From: Lucinisca nassula
Lineage: Eukaryota > Mollusca > Bivalvia > Lucinida > Lucinidae
Length of the DNA: 64,000 nucleotides
Assembly (NCBI GenBank): GCA_963580285.1
Contig: OY757011.1
Coordinates: 163,461,406-163,525,405, forward strand
Direction of reading: 5' to 3'
Translations under genes and position numbers: made by a program
Part shown: positions 53,531 to 63,622 of the stretch, in pieces
Position numbering within the stretch: position 1 is the first letter of the stretch
Layout: every line of letters begins with the position of its first letter
The notes under the pieces: generated by a model
The model's database searches: none
The model's input: only the letters and a program-made list of their open reading frames with translations
Told to the model about the DNA's origin: nothing

Positions 53531-55948
53531 TAGGGATGTAACGATAGTCAAAAAATGACTATTGCGATAGTATTGACATTGCAGGAAGAACCATTGCGAT
53601 ACTATTACTATTGCTGACTACTATTGCAATACTATTGCGATACTATTGCCTGAAACAAATTTTCTTGTTTGAGAAGGAAATAAAAACTATTTAATCCTTC
53701 AGACTGTTGTCTGTATGCTTTATCTGAAATAAACAAGATAATTTACACAAGAGGGACACCTGTTGTAAACTCCTATTTGCTTTTCTGGCTGCCCTTCATG
53801 AAGAGGAAACAGCTCCCCAGGAGCATATTTTTTCCTTTAAGTGTTTATCCTTCAAGGAGAGCCGGGAGACTCATTTTAAAAGAAGAAGCCAATTAAAATG
53901 TATCAATTCACAGTGAGAATGTGAAATCAGTTCCTTAATCAAAATAAATGTAAGCTCTTCACGAAGGCAATGAAATCGTTGCTTGTCTTCAAAAACACTT
54001 CAAACATGACAAAGTGTCTAAATGCACCTCAACCTCGTTATAACACTGAACTTTGGGTCCAACCAAACCGACCATGTAAGTTAACCGAATCGTGTAATAA
54101 ACGCCGGATATGCAGTCTCTTCTATAATTACACTGTAAACACAAGCCTCCGGCGCTACCGATAAGCCTATAATGTTCCGCGTGACAAGGTGTGAAAATAA
54201 GAAAAAGTTATGTCTATAATTTGCATTTATCCCTCAATCATAACATTTAATCCACAATCAAATCGCTCCTAAGACGATTAGCTTCATCTATCGGTAGATG
54301 TATGCATATTAATAAAAACAGACTATTCTACTGCCTCGTGCATGGCTATATTTTGCCGCCAAAATAGCAGACGCTTGGCGGGAAAAGTCGAACACTTTAA
54401 TTTGTGTAAACACATCTGTATGCTGTTGTTGGTGACACGGATCGAGCTTCCGGGTATAAATCGGAAATTGTGCAGGGCGCTGTTTTCTATCCACCTCTAT
54501 CCACAACCGTTTAGCTGTTGAGAAAATATGTTTTACCTGTTACGAAAGAAATACGCTTCATTAATATAAATAGTAGATAGCTGAAAACCTGTGTCAGCAA
54601 TGCATACGATTCAGAATCAGAATTGTTACCGATGACACGTCAAACGAATCAATACACCAGAACCTGTGTTTTGGGAAGTTTGATTTGAATCTTAAGACCG
54701 AAAATCAGTGTTTCGGTACACAAGCGATCGCATGCGCTTGTTAAACGGAACACCTTTGAAATCAGGGCTAAAGAATTTTTTTATCCAAATCGGCCCCGGT
54801 CGACCGATATCGTAACCAGTAACGTGCCGAACATGCCTTACAATGTCATCCCGACATTCTTGCATCTGCCAACTTATCCATCATTTTCATTGTGTAATGT
54901 TTTTTTTTTTAAACTTTTCCATCATTTTCATTGTGTAATGTTTTTTTTCCAAACATCATTTGTATTTTTCTTTTGTTGTTTGGTAAAATCTTTTAAAATA
55001 TTTTAGCAATACATGCAAATAAACAGAAAATCGTACCACGTTTTTAATTTCTTTAATTGTTTTCTAGTGCGGTATTTCCTTACACGGTGTCCAAGATTCA
55101 AAATTAATTCCTCGGCTGTATAAACATGTCTGGATGCCCAAATAATAAACGTTCTTTGCAGGACGACACGTATTTCATTTCCTTTGATGTCTGTTATTGA
55201 CAAAATAAGAATCCACTAAAACATCAACCAGAACGTTTTTTTGCATCTTTTGAAGCGGTAGTGACACGTGCGGACTTTCCATGCTTAATGTGCTAATTAA
55301 TGCGGGCGGCACCCTTTGATAATCAATACCACTGTGTAAACACGCATTAATTATCGCTTTTCTTATCACTGGCTTACAGACAGCTTGCAGATTAGCGTAA
55401 TCAAAATATGCGTGGTCGTCCGTGTCAACTATTTCGAAATCAATTATCATCAAAGTGCTGTTGACATATGCGTCAGAAAGTTGTAAATTTACCAGTTCAA
55501 TGAAGGAATATTCAGCGGTCTGACCTTATACCGACATCGGGTGTTAAGTGGATAATGTGTAACAAGATAGGATGCATAAACACAGTGTACCTGCAGGCTA
55601 CCGCCAAATCACGAGTCGGCTAATTTTATTGCCTTTATCTGGCGGCAAGCAGCCGTTGTCTCCCACTGACACACAGGAGATTATTGGATTATAATTAGGA
55701 CAATGTACAGTTTGACGCTTGACCGGGTACAAGACGTAGGTGGGAATAAAGAATATAAATTATATAAGAATGAAAACAACTCCGGGAATTATCTGAAAAA
55801 CTTGTGATATAGAAAACTATCGAAACTATCGATAGTTCAAAACACTATCGGCGATAGTCATCGATGTTTAACTTTACCATCGATGCAGTACTATCGGCCC
55901 AGTGCCTATCGCAATGCATCGATGGTCCGATGCATCGTTACACTCCTA
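53531..55948 (+). mobile_element. hAT-like DNA transposon, 2,418 bp, perfect 8-bp duplication
   Basis: ATCACTTC flanks both ends (53,523-53,530 and 55,949-55,956). Left end TAGGGATGTAACGATAG. The right end reversed is TAGGAGTGTAACGATGCATC. Subterminal sequence is dense in CTATTGCGATA (left) and ACTATCGATAG / GATGCATCG (right). The interior block 54,020-54,540 matches 46,350-46,900 reversed. A minus-strand frame lies at 55,175-55,528. No hAT transposase was recognised, so mobilisation in trans is inferred. Confidence 0.9.
55175..55528 (-). CDS. Unidentified open frame inside a hAT-like element
   Basis: About 117 codons open after an upstream in-frame TAA; the first ATG gives 92 aa. An AG at GGTCAG|ACC could be a splice acceptor. 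It reads TAEYSFIELVNLQLSDAYVN, then a hydrophobic/acidic stretch (MIIDFEIVDTDDHAYFDYAN), two cysteines, a moderately charged remainder and RHQRK before TGA. It matches no family I know. Composition looks protein-like rather than repeat-like. It could be a captured host exon, a relic of transposon coding sequence, or chance. Confidence 0.35.
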
Positions 55949-56322
55949 ATCACTTCACTATTTATCTTATTTGGTCGGCAAAACTTCAAGAAAAACGTAA
56001 ACGTTAGCGACCATATTAGATGGTCACGTGATCCCCCCACGCCCAAACTCTAAATCTCGCCAGGAAACGAGAGCGTGGTTTTGTGTGATTTAATAATGCA
56101 AATATCGTGAATAACAAGAGACGAAATTTATCAAGCACTGTTTTCATCTGCTTTTAATCTCTACTTTACTAACACTGTTTTTACTTTTAATTCTCCTAAA
56201 ATCTAATACTTTTTCTTCTTTCACATTTTTCTTTTTCTGGCGAGCGCAGCTGCACATAATCCTCGCGAGAGGGTGCTGCAGGATATACAGACGAAATATA
56301 AAATCTTCAGATCAACAGCCAT

Positions 56323-56901
56323 GTGGCGGATGCGTGGAAAAAGGATATACAACAAAAATCAACCCTGAAATTCATCAACTCTGACAGTGTCGCAGTTGGA
56401 GAACCACATCCTGTTTGGACGACGGTTAGAGAAAACGTTTACGACAGCCGTAGAGCACAGGTGAAGTGTCGCCTACTTACAGGCACATATACCCTGCAAA
56501 GTAATAAAGCAGTCTTCAACCAACATACGGTCGACCCTACGTGTAAACTATGCAGAAGTGCCCCCGAAACCCGTCAGCACCTGTTGGCAGAGTGCAATGC
56601 ATATACGGACGATAGAGTAAAGTTTCTCGGTCAAGTCAGTGATGTGTGTCAAAGACTCTCTATTGACATGTCGTCTCCAGAGTTGCTGGTGCGTATCATC
56701 CTATATCTGTCCACATATATCAAAAGTTACCAAGACATTTGCGTAGTTGAGCTCCATAGCAGAGAACTGATAGATCAGATACATTATAAACGCATAAAAC
56801 TGTTATCACTATTCCAAGGGCAACGGGGTCTCGCGGTCTCCGGTTTAAACTCTCTTGGTTCCGAGTCAGTTCCAGCAGCCCGCATCTGTAAAGAAATCTG
56901 A
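56323..56901 (+). mobile_element. LINE fragment, intact C-terminal region with Cys/His motif
   Basis: A 192-residue frame contains RRAQVKCRLLTGTYTLQSNK, FNQHTVDPTCKLCRSAPETR and QHLLAECNAY. The CxxC...HxxxxC knuckle downstream of the RT is typical of several LINE clades. There is no RT upstream, so it is 5'-truncated or cut. Codon 1 is not a true start. No stop or frameshift within 192 codons suggests a relatively recent copy, or another gene type using this knuckle. Confidence 0.65.
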
Positions 56902-56984
56902 ACGTGCCCCTTGTGACGTCGACCACGACGGTTCGCCGACAAGTCAACGGCGGAAACCTACTCTAACAACAACATTTTTTGGCT

Positions 56985-57115
56985 TGGCCTTAGCTTTTAT
57001 ACCCAACCGTACTCATGTGCGGTCCGATGCAGCTCTGCGTGGAAGTATCAAGCAGCCTGTTTATTTCTTCAAGTCCAGACGGGCAGGGCCTATCCAAATG
57101 AACACGTAAGCTGCT
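56985..57115 (-). mobile_element. Fragment of SINE-like family 1
   Basis: CCGTACTCATGTGCGGTCCG then CAGCTCTGCGTGGAAGTATC and TTTATTTCTTCAAGTCC matches the right-hand part of the copy at 22,230-22,515. Confidence 0.55.
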
Positions 57116-57884
57116 GATATATTACCTAGAAAATTGAGCGTTTCTGGCCAAACGCACCTGTGTTGTGTCAAGAGGGCCAAGTGAAATTCTCGAGAATGGG
57201 ATTCTCCTTATAATTACTGCCATCAGATTCGTCAATTGTTTAGACATCGTTAATAATTCGATGTTTATTATCAGAGGTCGTTCTGTCAAGCATGAGTTTG
57301 GGTGTACTTGATATGAAAGAAGTGAAGCCGTCGTTTTCGATTTTCGATTAATATAAATGCCGGAACGAATCAAGGTGTTTGCTCTGACCCTGCGCCGGTG
57401 CTGTCTTGTGTCCCACAAGGTTCCGTGCTGGGACCGGTAACAAGACGTTTCGCTCCCAAGACGTTTCCTCCCTGGTCGTTTCCCCCTAGTCGTTTCGCCC
57501 CCTTTTTTGCCCCTAGCGTTTCGCCCCCAACCCTAGTCGTTTCGCCCCCAAACCCTAGTCGTTTCGCCCCCAAACTAATTTACTATATTTTATATATAAA
57601 AGATCCATATATGAGAGAGAGAAAGAGAGAGAGAAGAACCTGTTCTTTGAATGAAAAGGTTGATTAGGAATTATGATAAGTATTACCTGTTTCGATCAAT
57701 ACCGTTAATCACATTGTTTATTTGAGTTGACACATTAATCACGCAATTAATGCCCTCAATGATGAGGTGTGAAAACATGCGCTCTTTGCAAAGTTAAATG
57801 TCTTTAATTATCGCTTAAGCACATTTACCAGTTTTGTTTTAAATTGGTCGGTTGGTTCGCTAACAGAGTCGGTCAGTAATACAA

Positions 57885-58070
57885 TGTTGAATATTGCCGC
57901 AAATGCCGTCTACGCAACATCGCGTCAACGCCGATGCAACGTAATAAAATTGCATCGGCGTTGATACGACGTTGCATACACACTGTGTGCCCACTAGGTA
58001 GTACATGGTTGAGTATTGCCACAAATATCGTCTACGCAACGACGCGTCAACGCCGATGCAACGAAATAAA
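57885..58070. repeat. Direct and inverted repeats inside the unassigned element
   Basis: CGTCTACGCAACxxCGCGTC then AACGCCGATGCAACG occurs at about 57,908-57,943 and 58,030-58,063. Between them ATTGCATCGGCGTTGATACG then ACGTTGC is the same sequence reversed. Upstream AATATTGCCGCAAATG / GAGTATTGCCACAAATAT also repeats. Confidence 0.8.
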
Positions 58071-58224
58071 TAGAAGTGGAAGCAATGATCAAGTAAATTC
58101 CTTTCATCAATGTTCTGTCAGCAATTTGTGTATACTCTGATCAGATTAGCGGCGTCCGACCCAGTAATTCCTGAACTGTAAGCAAATAGTGCAGACCCTG
58201 ATCAGGCAACGCGGTTAGCTTGAT

Positions 58225-58345
58225 ACATTCAAGTACAGCTTCTTCCCTAGGACTATACCCGGTTGGAATTCTTTACCAGCATCTGTTTCTGAGGCCCCTG
58301 ACTTGGTATCATTCAAGCAGGGACCGTCTACTCTCTCATTTTAAC
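58225..58345 (+). mobile_element. LINE 3'-coding fragment inside the unassigned element
   Basis: AGTACAGCTTCTTCCCTAGG, ACTATACCCGGTTGGAATTC and TTTACCAGCATCTGTTTCTG correspond to the conserved SSFFPRTI...WNSLP region of the CR1-like LINEs nearby. There is no continuous frame. Confidence 0.65.
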
Positions 58346-60169
58346 AGCTAGGTAGGGGCCGGTCTGTAAGTAAAGTCTGAGGGATTTTTTTAATCTGTAC
58401 CGGTTCGGCGACGCTTCTGTAGGCGGAGAGGTCTGGTTTCCAATGATGATTTGAAAAAGCAGGCAGGAATCTTTCTTTTCTTTTCTTTCTTGTCTATCCA
58501 CTATTTCTCTTTCTTTCCAAAATTTCCCACTTTTTCTTTTTCACGCGCCATCAGAGACATACTGTTCAAGTATGAATGAAGTCCCTTAACGAACAGGTAC
58601 AGATGCCTAGGCTGACGTGACAGGGCGATGATGCTACTTAAATATTTGCCTCTTCTCAACTCTAATAAACTTCAACATTGAAAATTAGCGTGTCAGTGAA
58701 AAGTGGGCGAAACGACTAGGGGGGGGGGGGGGCGAATCGACTAGGGGGGCGAAACGACTAGGGGGGGGGAACGACCAGGGAGGAAACGTCTTGGGGGCGA
58801 AACGACTAGGGGAGGAAACTGTTTGGGGGCGAAACGTCCCGGATTCCTGGGACCGATATTGTTTTTGATTTTTATTAAGAACTGCCAGACAACATCAACT
58901 CTACAATCCACATTTTCGCTGACGATTGTGTACTGTACAGAAATATAAGAGGGTCTGATGACCTACGGATACTTCAAGATGACTTGGAAAAGTTGGCTGC
59001 CTGGGAAGAAGCATGGCTCATGAAATTTAATATCGCCAAATGCCACTCCATGAGAGTGACAAGGCACCCTCCCCATATAAAGATTGTCTATGGTTATACA
59101 ATACACAACCAGGTTTTAGAGAACGTTTCTTCTGCTAAATACTTAGGAGTTCAAATCACTGATGACCTCGAGTGGGGTCAACACATTAATGAGATAACTA
59201 GTAAGGATACTAAGACACTCGGTTTCCTTCGTAGAAATTTGGCTTTCGCACCGAGGGAAACCAAGGATGCTGCATACAAAACCTTAGTCCGCCCCAAGCT
59301 TGAATATGCAGCACCAGTTTGGATGCCCTATAATCAAAAGGAGACTGATAGAATAGAAAAAGTTCAGAGGACTGCTGCTCGCTGGACCTGCAGACGTTGG
59401 CGCAACCAAAGCCACGTTGGAGAGATGCTTGAAGAACTCCAGTGTCCGACTCTGCAGGCTTCTCTGACTCTATTCTATAAAATCCACAATAATTTAGTCA
59501 TTATAGATAAGAGTAGGTACCTATCTGAAGCTGGTGGAGGATGTAGGAGAACCAGGTCCCATCCCTTTCAGTATCACCGTCCTAATGCTTACACGCATGG
59601 TTTTAAGAGTTCTTTCTTCCCCAGGACAATTGCAACTTGGAATGGCCTTACAATCGAAGCTGTCTCTTCTGAGACAGTTGATGGGTTTAAGGCCAAAATA
59701 TAATATCCTAGGGTTGGGCAGGGGATAGGCATGGATTCCATCCCCTGATGACATCTTGTAAATAGTTTTAATCTGCTGGTGGGTGTGTCACAAAGCTCTT
59801 CTTTTTTTGGGGGGGGGGGGTGAGGATTGAAAACATTTGTGCCACACCCCAAACCTGCTATCATGGTCAGAATTGACCGAAAGCAGTATCGGGAGAAAGA
59901 AAGAAAGACACTAAGCACCCGGTGGATAGAAATACCGGAACGCATGAAAATACCGGTAAACAACCCAAATACCGGAAAACATATAGAAATACCAAAAAAC
60001 ACTTTATATACTAGAAAACATTAGAAAATCGTATTTAAATGCAATGTATAATATGACTTATATAAGTTTGAACAATTTTGATTGTACCTTGTGCATTTAT
60101 TGCCATGGCAAGGATTCCTCACTCGATATTTATTATGTGTCTTCATGTACTGACTTTTTGAAGGATAAA

Positions 60170-60271
60170 AAGGTACACTCTGATACAGTGTCTATTAATA
60201 AAGATAGGTACTTGACCCTGTAACAGCGTCGACCAAACAAAGGTATCAAAAGTAAACGACTCACAATATCC

Positions 60272-60360
<89 letters not shown>

Positions 60361-60550
60361 CTGCATCACCCCCTTGCGCTATGCGTTTTAGGATACCTCT
60401 GTTATGCAGATTGTAAATAGTTTTAAGGCACATCCAGTGCCTCGTCTTTTTTTTTTCTTTAAGCTAAATTCTAAATTCATCCACCCAACCAACAGAGGCA
60501 ATGGGCAAATGTGACCGACTCAGTATAAGAAGATAGATAGATTATTGTAA
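60170..60550 (+). mobile_element. 3' fragment of a CR1-like LINE with expanded microsatellite
   Basis: TACACTCTGATACAGTGTCT, AATAAAGATAGGTACTTG and ACAAAGGTATCAAAAGTAAA match 62,265-62,355. After the (ATCT)n tract the 3' UTR matches again (GTTTTAGGATACCTCTG, GCAGATTGTAAATAGTTTTAAG, ACCGACTCAGTATAAG). The ~170 bp expected between is missing. Confidence 0.75.
60271..60361. repeat. (ATCT)n microsatellite
   Basis: About 22 uninterrupted ATCT units. The LINE 3' tails nearby end in GATAGATAG, the complementary motif, so the tract may have grown from a tail or from a short internal match. Confidence 0.95.
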
Positions 60551-60559
60551 GATGTCTGT

Positions 60560-60592
60560 TTTTTTTTTTTTTTTTTTGGGGGGGGGGGGGGG
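60560..60592. repeat. T-run followed by G-run
   Basis: About 20 T followed by about 15 G. Possible assembly-sensitive homopolymers. Confidence 0.9.
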
Positions 60593-60749
60593 GTGAAAAA
60601 AAATCCGTGTAATTTTGTTTGAATTTTCGCGAACTTAATTTGGCACATGAATGTAAAATCTCTTTATTTTCCTCCCTGGCTAATTCTAAAAAGATCTAAT
60701 TCTTGGTAATGTTGGTTGGTGCCTGATGCTCTGTCTCTGGTCGGGCCCA

Positions 60750-61255
60750 TCGGAGTCTAACTGTTGGTTTTCTTTTGCTCCAGTATTTCAGTGGTTTCTT
60801 GCTGTCGAGTCCTCACCGTTGTCTCACCTCTGTGGTTCTTTGATTTTTTGTGTTCACGGAGATGTTGCACCGATGAGTTAGGAGGCCTTCATGCGGACTG
60901 AACAAAGTATTTGTCTAAATCGCGACGGAAGTAAGGGCGAGGATTGTGGCCACGTAAAATCGATTTAAGCCCTCCCCCCCCCCCCCAGTGGCAATCTTTC
61001 CACTGACCGTTCCAAGGCGGTTCTTCTGTGGCGATTTATTTATGTTGTTGTTTGTTACTTACTGTGTGTATCACTTGTGTCTTTTAATTTTGGATGGCCA
61101 TATGGCCATTTTGTGGGAAAGTAACTGTCCTTATGGCCTTCCTTTGTTTAGGTTTCCATTATGGTCTGGTCGCTTAATGTTTGTATGTCTTTCCCTTTGG
61201 TGTCTTTGATGGGTGGAGTAAGTTAATTGTATCGATTCCTGATCTTTGTTTTACT
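60750..61255 (+). repeat. Dispersed ~500-bp repeat, copy 2
   Basis: Aligns with 2,755-3,252 (CTAACTGTTGGTTTTCTTTTG, AGATGTTGCACCGATGAGTT, GACCGTTCCAAGGCGGTTCT, TTTTGTGGGAAAGTAACTGT, CTTTGATGGGTGGAGTAAG). A C-run (60,973-60,986) has expanded. It directly precedes LINE RT sequence, so one has interrupted or truncated the other. Confidence 0.75.
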
Positions 61256-61269
61256 TCTACTTTTTATTA

Positions 61270-62650
61270 TCTGGACTTTGATTCATGCAAATTATATACC
61301 AGTTTCGCTAACATGCATCTGTTGCAAAAGCCTGGAGTATATATTAGTTGGCAACATCAACAAGCACCTAGCCTTTGAAAGCATTCTTGCTGACTGCAAA
61401 CATGGTTTCCGAAGTCAAAGGTCTTGTGAAACTAGTTCAATTTTTACCATGGCATTGTGAACAATTTGGATGGGGCCATAAACCCTGGCCACAAACAGAC
61501 TGACTTGTTCATCACGGACTTCGCCAAAGCCTATGACAGTGTACCTCACAGAAGGCTATTGCATGAATTGGTCTGCTACGAGATAAGATGATCCACATAC
61601 CCATCAGACAAGAAAATTAAGTTTGATTATACACTTCACAAGCAAATTTTGGAACAGGTTCAAAATAGAAGTGAAGGCAATGATCAGGAATCGATACAAT
61701 TAACCAACAGCTCCCATCAGAGACACCAAAGGGAAAGAAACACAAACATGAAACATCTAGATCCTTATGGAAACATCAATAGCGGAAAGCCAAAAGGACA
61801 GTTACTTTCCCACAAAATGGCCAATTGGCTATCCAAAACAAAATAATAAAAGCGATACACACACCAAAAGACAAACCATAACAAAAATAAACCGCGACAG
61901 TAGAACTGCACTCGAACGGTCAGCGAAACGAATTCCACTCTGACAAATATCTTGATATCACCATCACTGACGATCTTGATTTCGGTCAACATATTTCAGC
62001 GATAACATCTAAAGCAACTAGGACTTTAGGATTCCTTAGGCGAAATTTGGCCTTTGCACATAGGCAGACAAAGAATGCTGCATATACTACATTGGTTCGC
62101 CCTTAACCCATTTGGCATCCTTATGTTAAAACTCAGATTCAGAAGGTGGAGAATGTGCAGAGGACAGCTGAACAGAAGTAGCCTCGGTGACATGCTTAAC
62201 GAGCTAGAGTGGCCGTACATAGAGGCCCGTCGTGAGCAGTCATCTTTAACCTTCTTCTATAAGATACACTCTGATACAGTGTCTGTTATTAAAGATAGGT
62301 ACTTGATCCCTGCAACAGCGTCAACCCAAACAAGGGCATCAAAAGTAAACAACTCACAATATCGTAGGTACCAGCCATATAGCGATGCCAAGAAAAACTC
62401 TTTCTTTCCTGGAACTATTCGTCGATGTAATAGTCTTCCCTCTCCTGTGGTGAATGCCAAGACCGCAGAGGAGTTCAAAGCATGTACAGTGTTACAGTGT
62501 AAGATTGAGACTCAGAGGTACGCATTTTAGGATACCTCTTTTATTCAGATAGTAAATAGCTTTAAGGGCTCATCCAGTGACTTTTTTAAGCTAAATTCTA
62601 AGTTTAGACACCCACCCAACTAAGGTATTGACCAAATGTTACCGACTCAG
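61270..62650 (+). mobile_element. CR1/Jockey-group LINE, third copy, heavily decayed
   Basis: Starts within RT (VSLTCICCKSLEYILVGNIN, LADCKHGFRSQRSCET). Frameshifts follow, then KIKFDYTLHKQILEQVQN-type sequence, interrupted by 61,665-61,945. It continues with DKYLDITITDDLDFGQHISA, LGFLRRNLAFA and NSFFPGTIRRCNSLPSPVVN to about 62,530, then the family 3' UTR (GCTCATCCAGTGAC, ACCGACTCAGTATAGA). Confidence 0.82.
61665..61945 (-). mobile_element. Dispersed ~500-bp repeat, truncated copy inserted in a LINE
   Basis: On the plus strand AGAAGTGAAGGCAATGATCA to CGAAACGAATTCCACTCTGA is the reverse of 2,984-3,252. LINE sequence borders both sides (CAGGTTCAAAAT before, CAAATATCTTGATATCACC after). It lacks the ~230 bp at the other end found in copies 1 and 2. 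Confidence 0.75.
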
Positions 62651-63236
62651 TATAGACACATCCAAGCACTACGTCATCGCCCAATCATACTATTTGCCGG
62701 GACTTACCGGTCGTTGGCAAAAACGTCTTTCGCCATTCATCGCCATTGTAAACACGATTTTATTTTCTGTAAACATGCCTCTGTAACCATTATCTTGACC
62801 TTTAAACATTTAAAATAGACATGCTTTATCCTGTTATTAATGATTTTAAGAAGAATTGGGACTGTTTTGATTATATTTACATGTCATATTTACGGAGGTA
62901 ACAAGGCGGGATGGTCTTAGTTCTGTTTTAATAAAAATGTGTATAACTTATGATCAAAGTAGAAAATGCATGGATTAGTATCATAATATATTCATAGTGT
63001 AATTCGATATATTATCTGTGATAGGCAACTGAAATAAATGCGGAACAGAACCGCTTTGTGCAGTGTGTTTATATGGAGCCAGACGCTTTTCGCCGACCAC
63101 GACGAACGCAAATCCATGTCAGATTTCAAGGGGAAGTAATTTGCGCATGTGCAATGAAATGTAAACATAGTCATGTGTCAAAACATTGGAACCGTCTATA
63201 AGGAGATAGATAAATAGATAGAATTTTGTATTAATC
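62651..63236. other. No feature recognised
   Basis: AT-rich, no repeat partner seen and no credible frame. Confidence 0.5.
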
Positions 63237-63325
63237 AAACATAGACATAGACAATCTTTATTTCACGTCGGCTATACATAAACTACATACATTCGCCCTG
63301 TAGGGCTTGTTTTCCAACAAACAAT
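63237..63325 (-). mobile_element. LINE 3' end (tail fragment)
   Basis: On the minus strand AGCCCTACAGGGCGAATGTA then TATAGCCGACGTGAAATAAA and GATTGTCTATGTCTATG has the look of a LINE 3' UTR with a simple tail, comparable in layout to GGGCCGGTGGCCTTG...AATAAA at 37,500. Short and without coding sequence; tentative. Confidence 0.45.
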
Positions 63326-63622
63326 AGTAAAAATAGCAAACCTATTATATACTATGCTTAACATGCCCATATACAATACATATATCACATAATGCTTACC
63401 ATACACATATACAACACATACAACGCAAGATGTGAGTCAATACTATAGTTTATTATATTTGACTTTGATATTTTCTCACTCCTGGAATGTCGAAAACGCA
63501 GAACTAGATCTCACGGCACCAGGAAAAATGGTAACTTTAAACGTAAAACACGTGCGTTTAAACGAAACAATACTAGACTGAAGTGACTGTCAATTATATT
63601 ATTAAATCATGGACGCCACTCT

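Larger units (their letters stand above)
57436..58846. mobile_element. 1,411-bp element with subterminal repeats, superfamily unassigned
   Basis: CTGGGACC is duplicated at 57,428-57,435 and 58,847-58,854, inside LINE RT motif B. The ends read GGTAACAAGACGTTTCGC and, reversed from the right, GAATCCGGGACGTTTCGC. Each terminal ~130 bp has about six or seven copies of a GTCGTTTCGCCCC-like motif, facing inward in opposite directions. The interior includes an ACGCCGATGCAACG duplication/inversion (57,885-58,070), GAGAGAAAGAGAGAG, and a LINE 3' piece (58,225-58,345). No transposase is encoded. Confidence 0.88.
57365..59800 (+). mobile_element. CR1/Jockey-group LINE, RT region, split by a DNA-transposon-like insert
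   Basis: RT motif B (VLSCVPQGSVLGP) ends at 57,435, where the insert 57,436-58,846 begins. The reading resumes at 58,855 with LFLIF, then IHIFADDCVLYRNIRG (motif C) after a small frameshift. The 239-residue frame 58,984-59,703 gives WLMKFNIAKCHSMRVTRHPP, SAKYLGVQITDDLEW, TLVRPKLEYAAPVW and HGFKSSFFPRTIATWNGL, an undamaged C-terminal half. The upstream RT is missing. Confidence 0.88.

Noticed and set aside
54020..54540. Separate host promoter or exon
   Set aside because: The block recurs in the hAT-like element at 45,435-47,490, so it is transposon interior.
57398..57667. 89-residue frame rich in FAP/SPP
   Set aside because: Translation of the subterminal GTCGTTTCGCCCC repeats.
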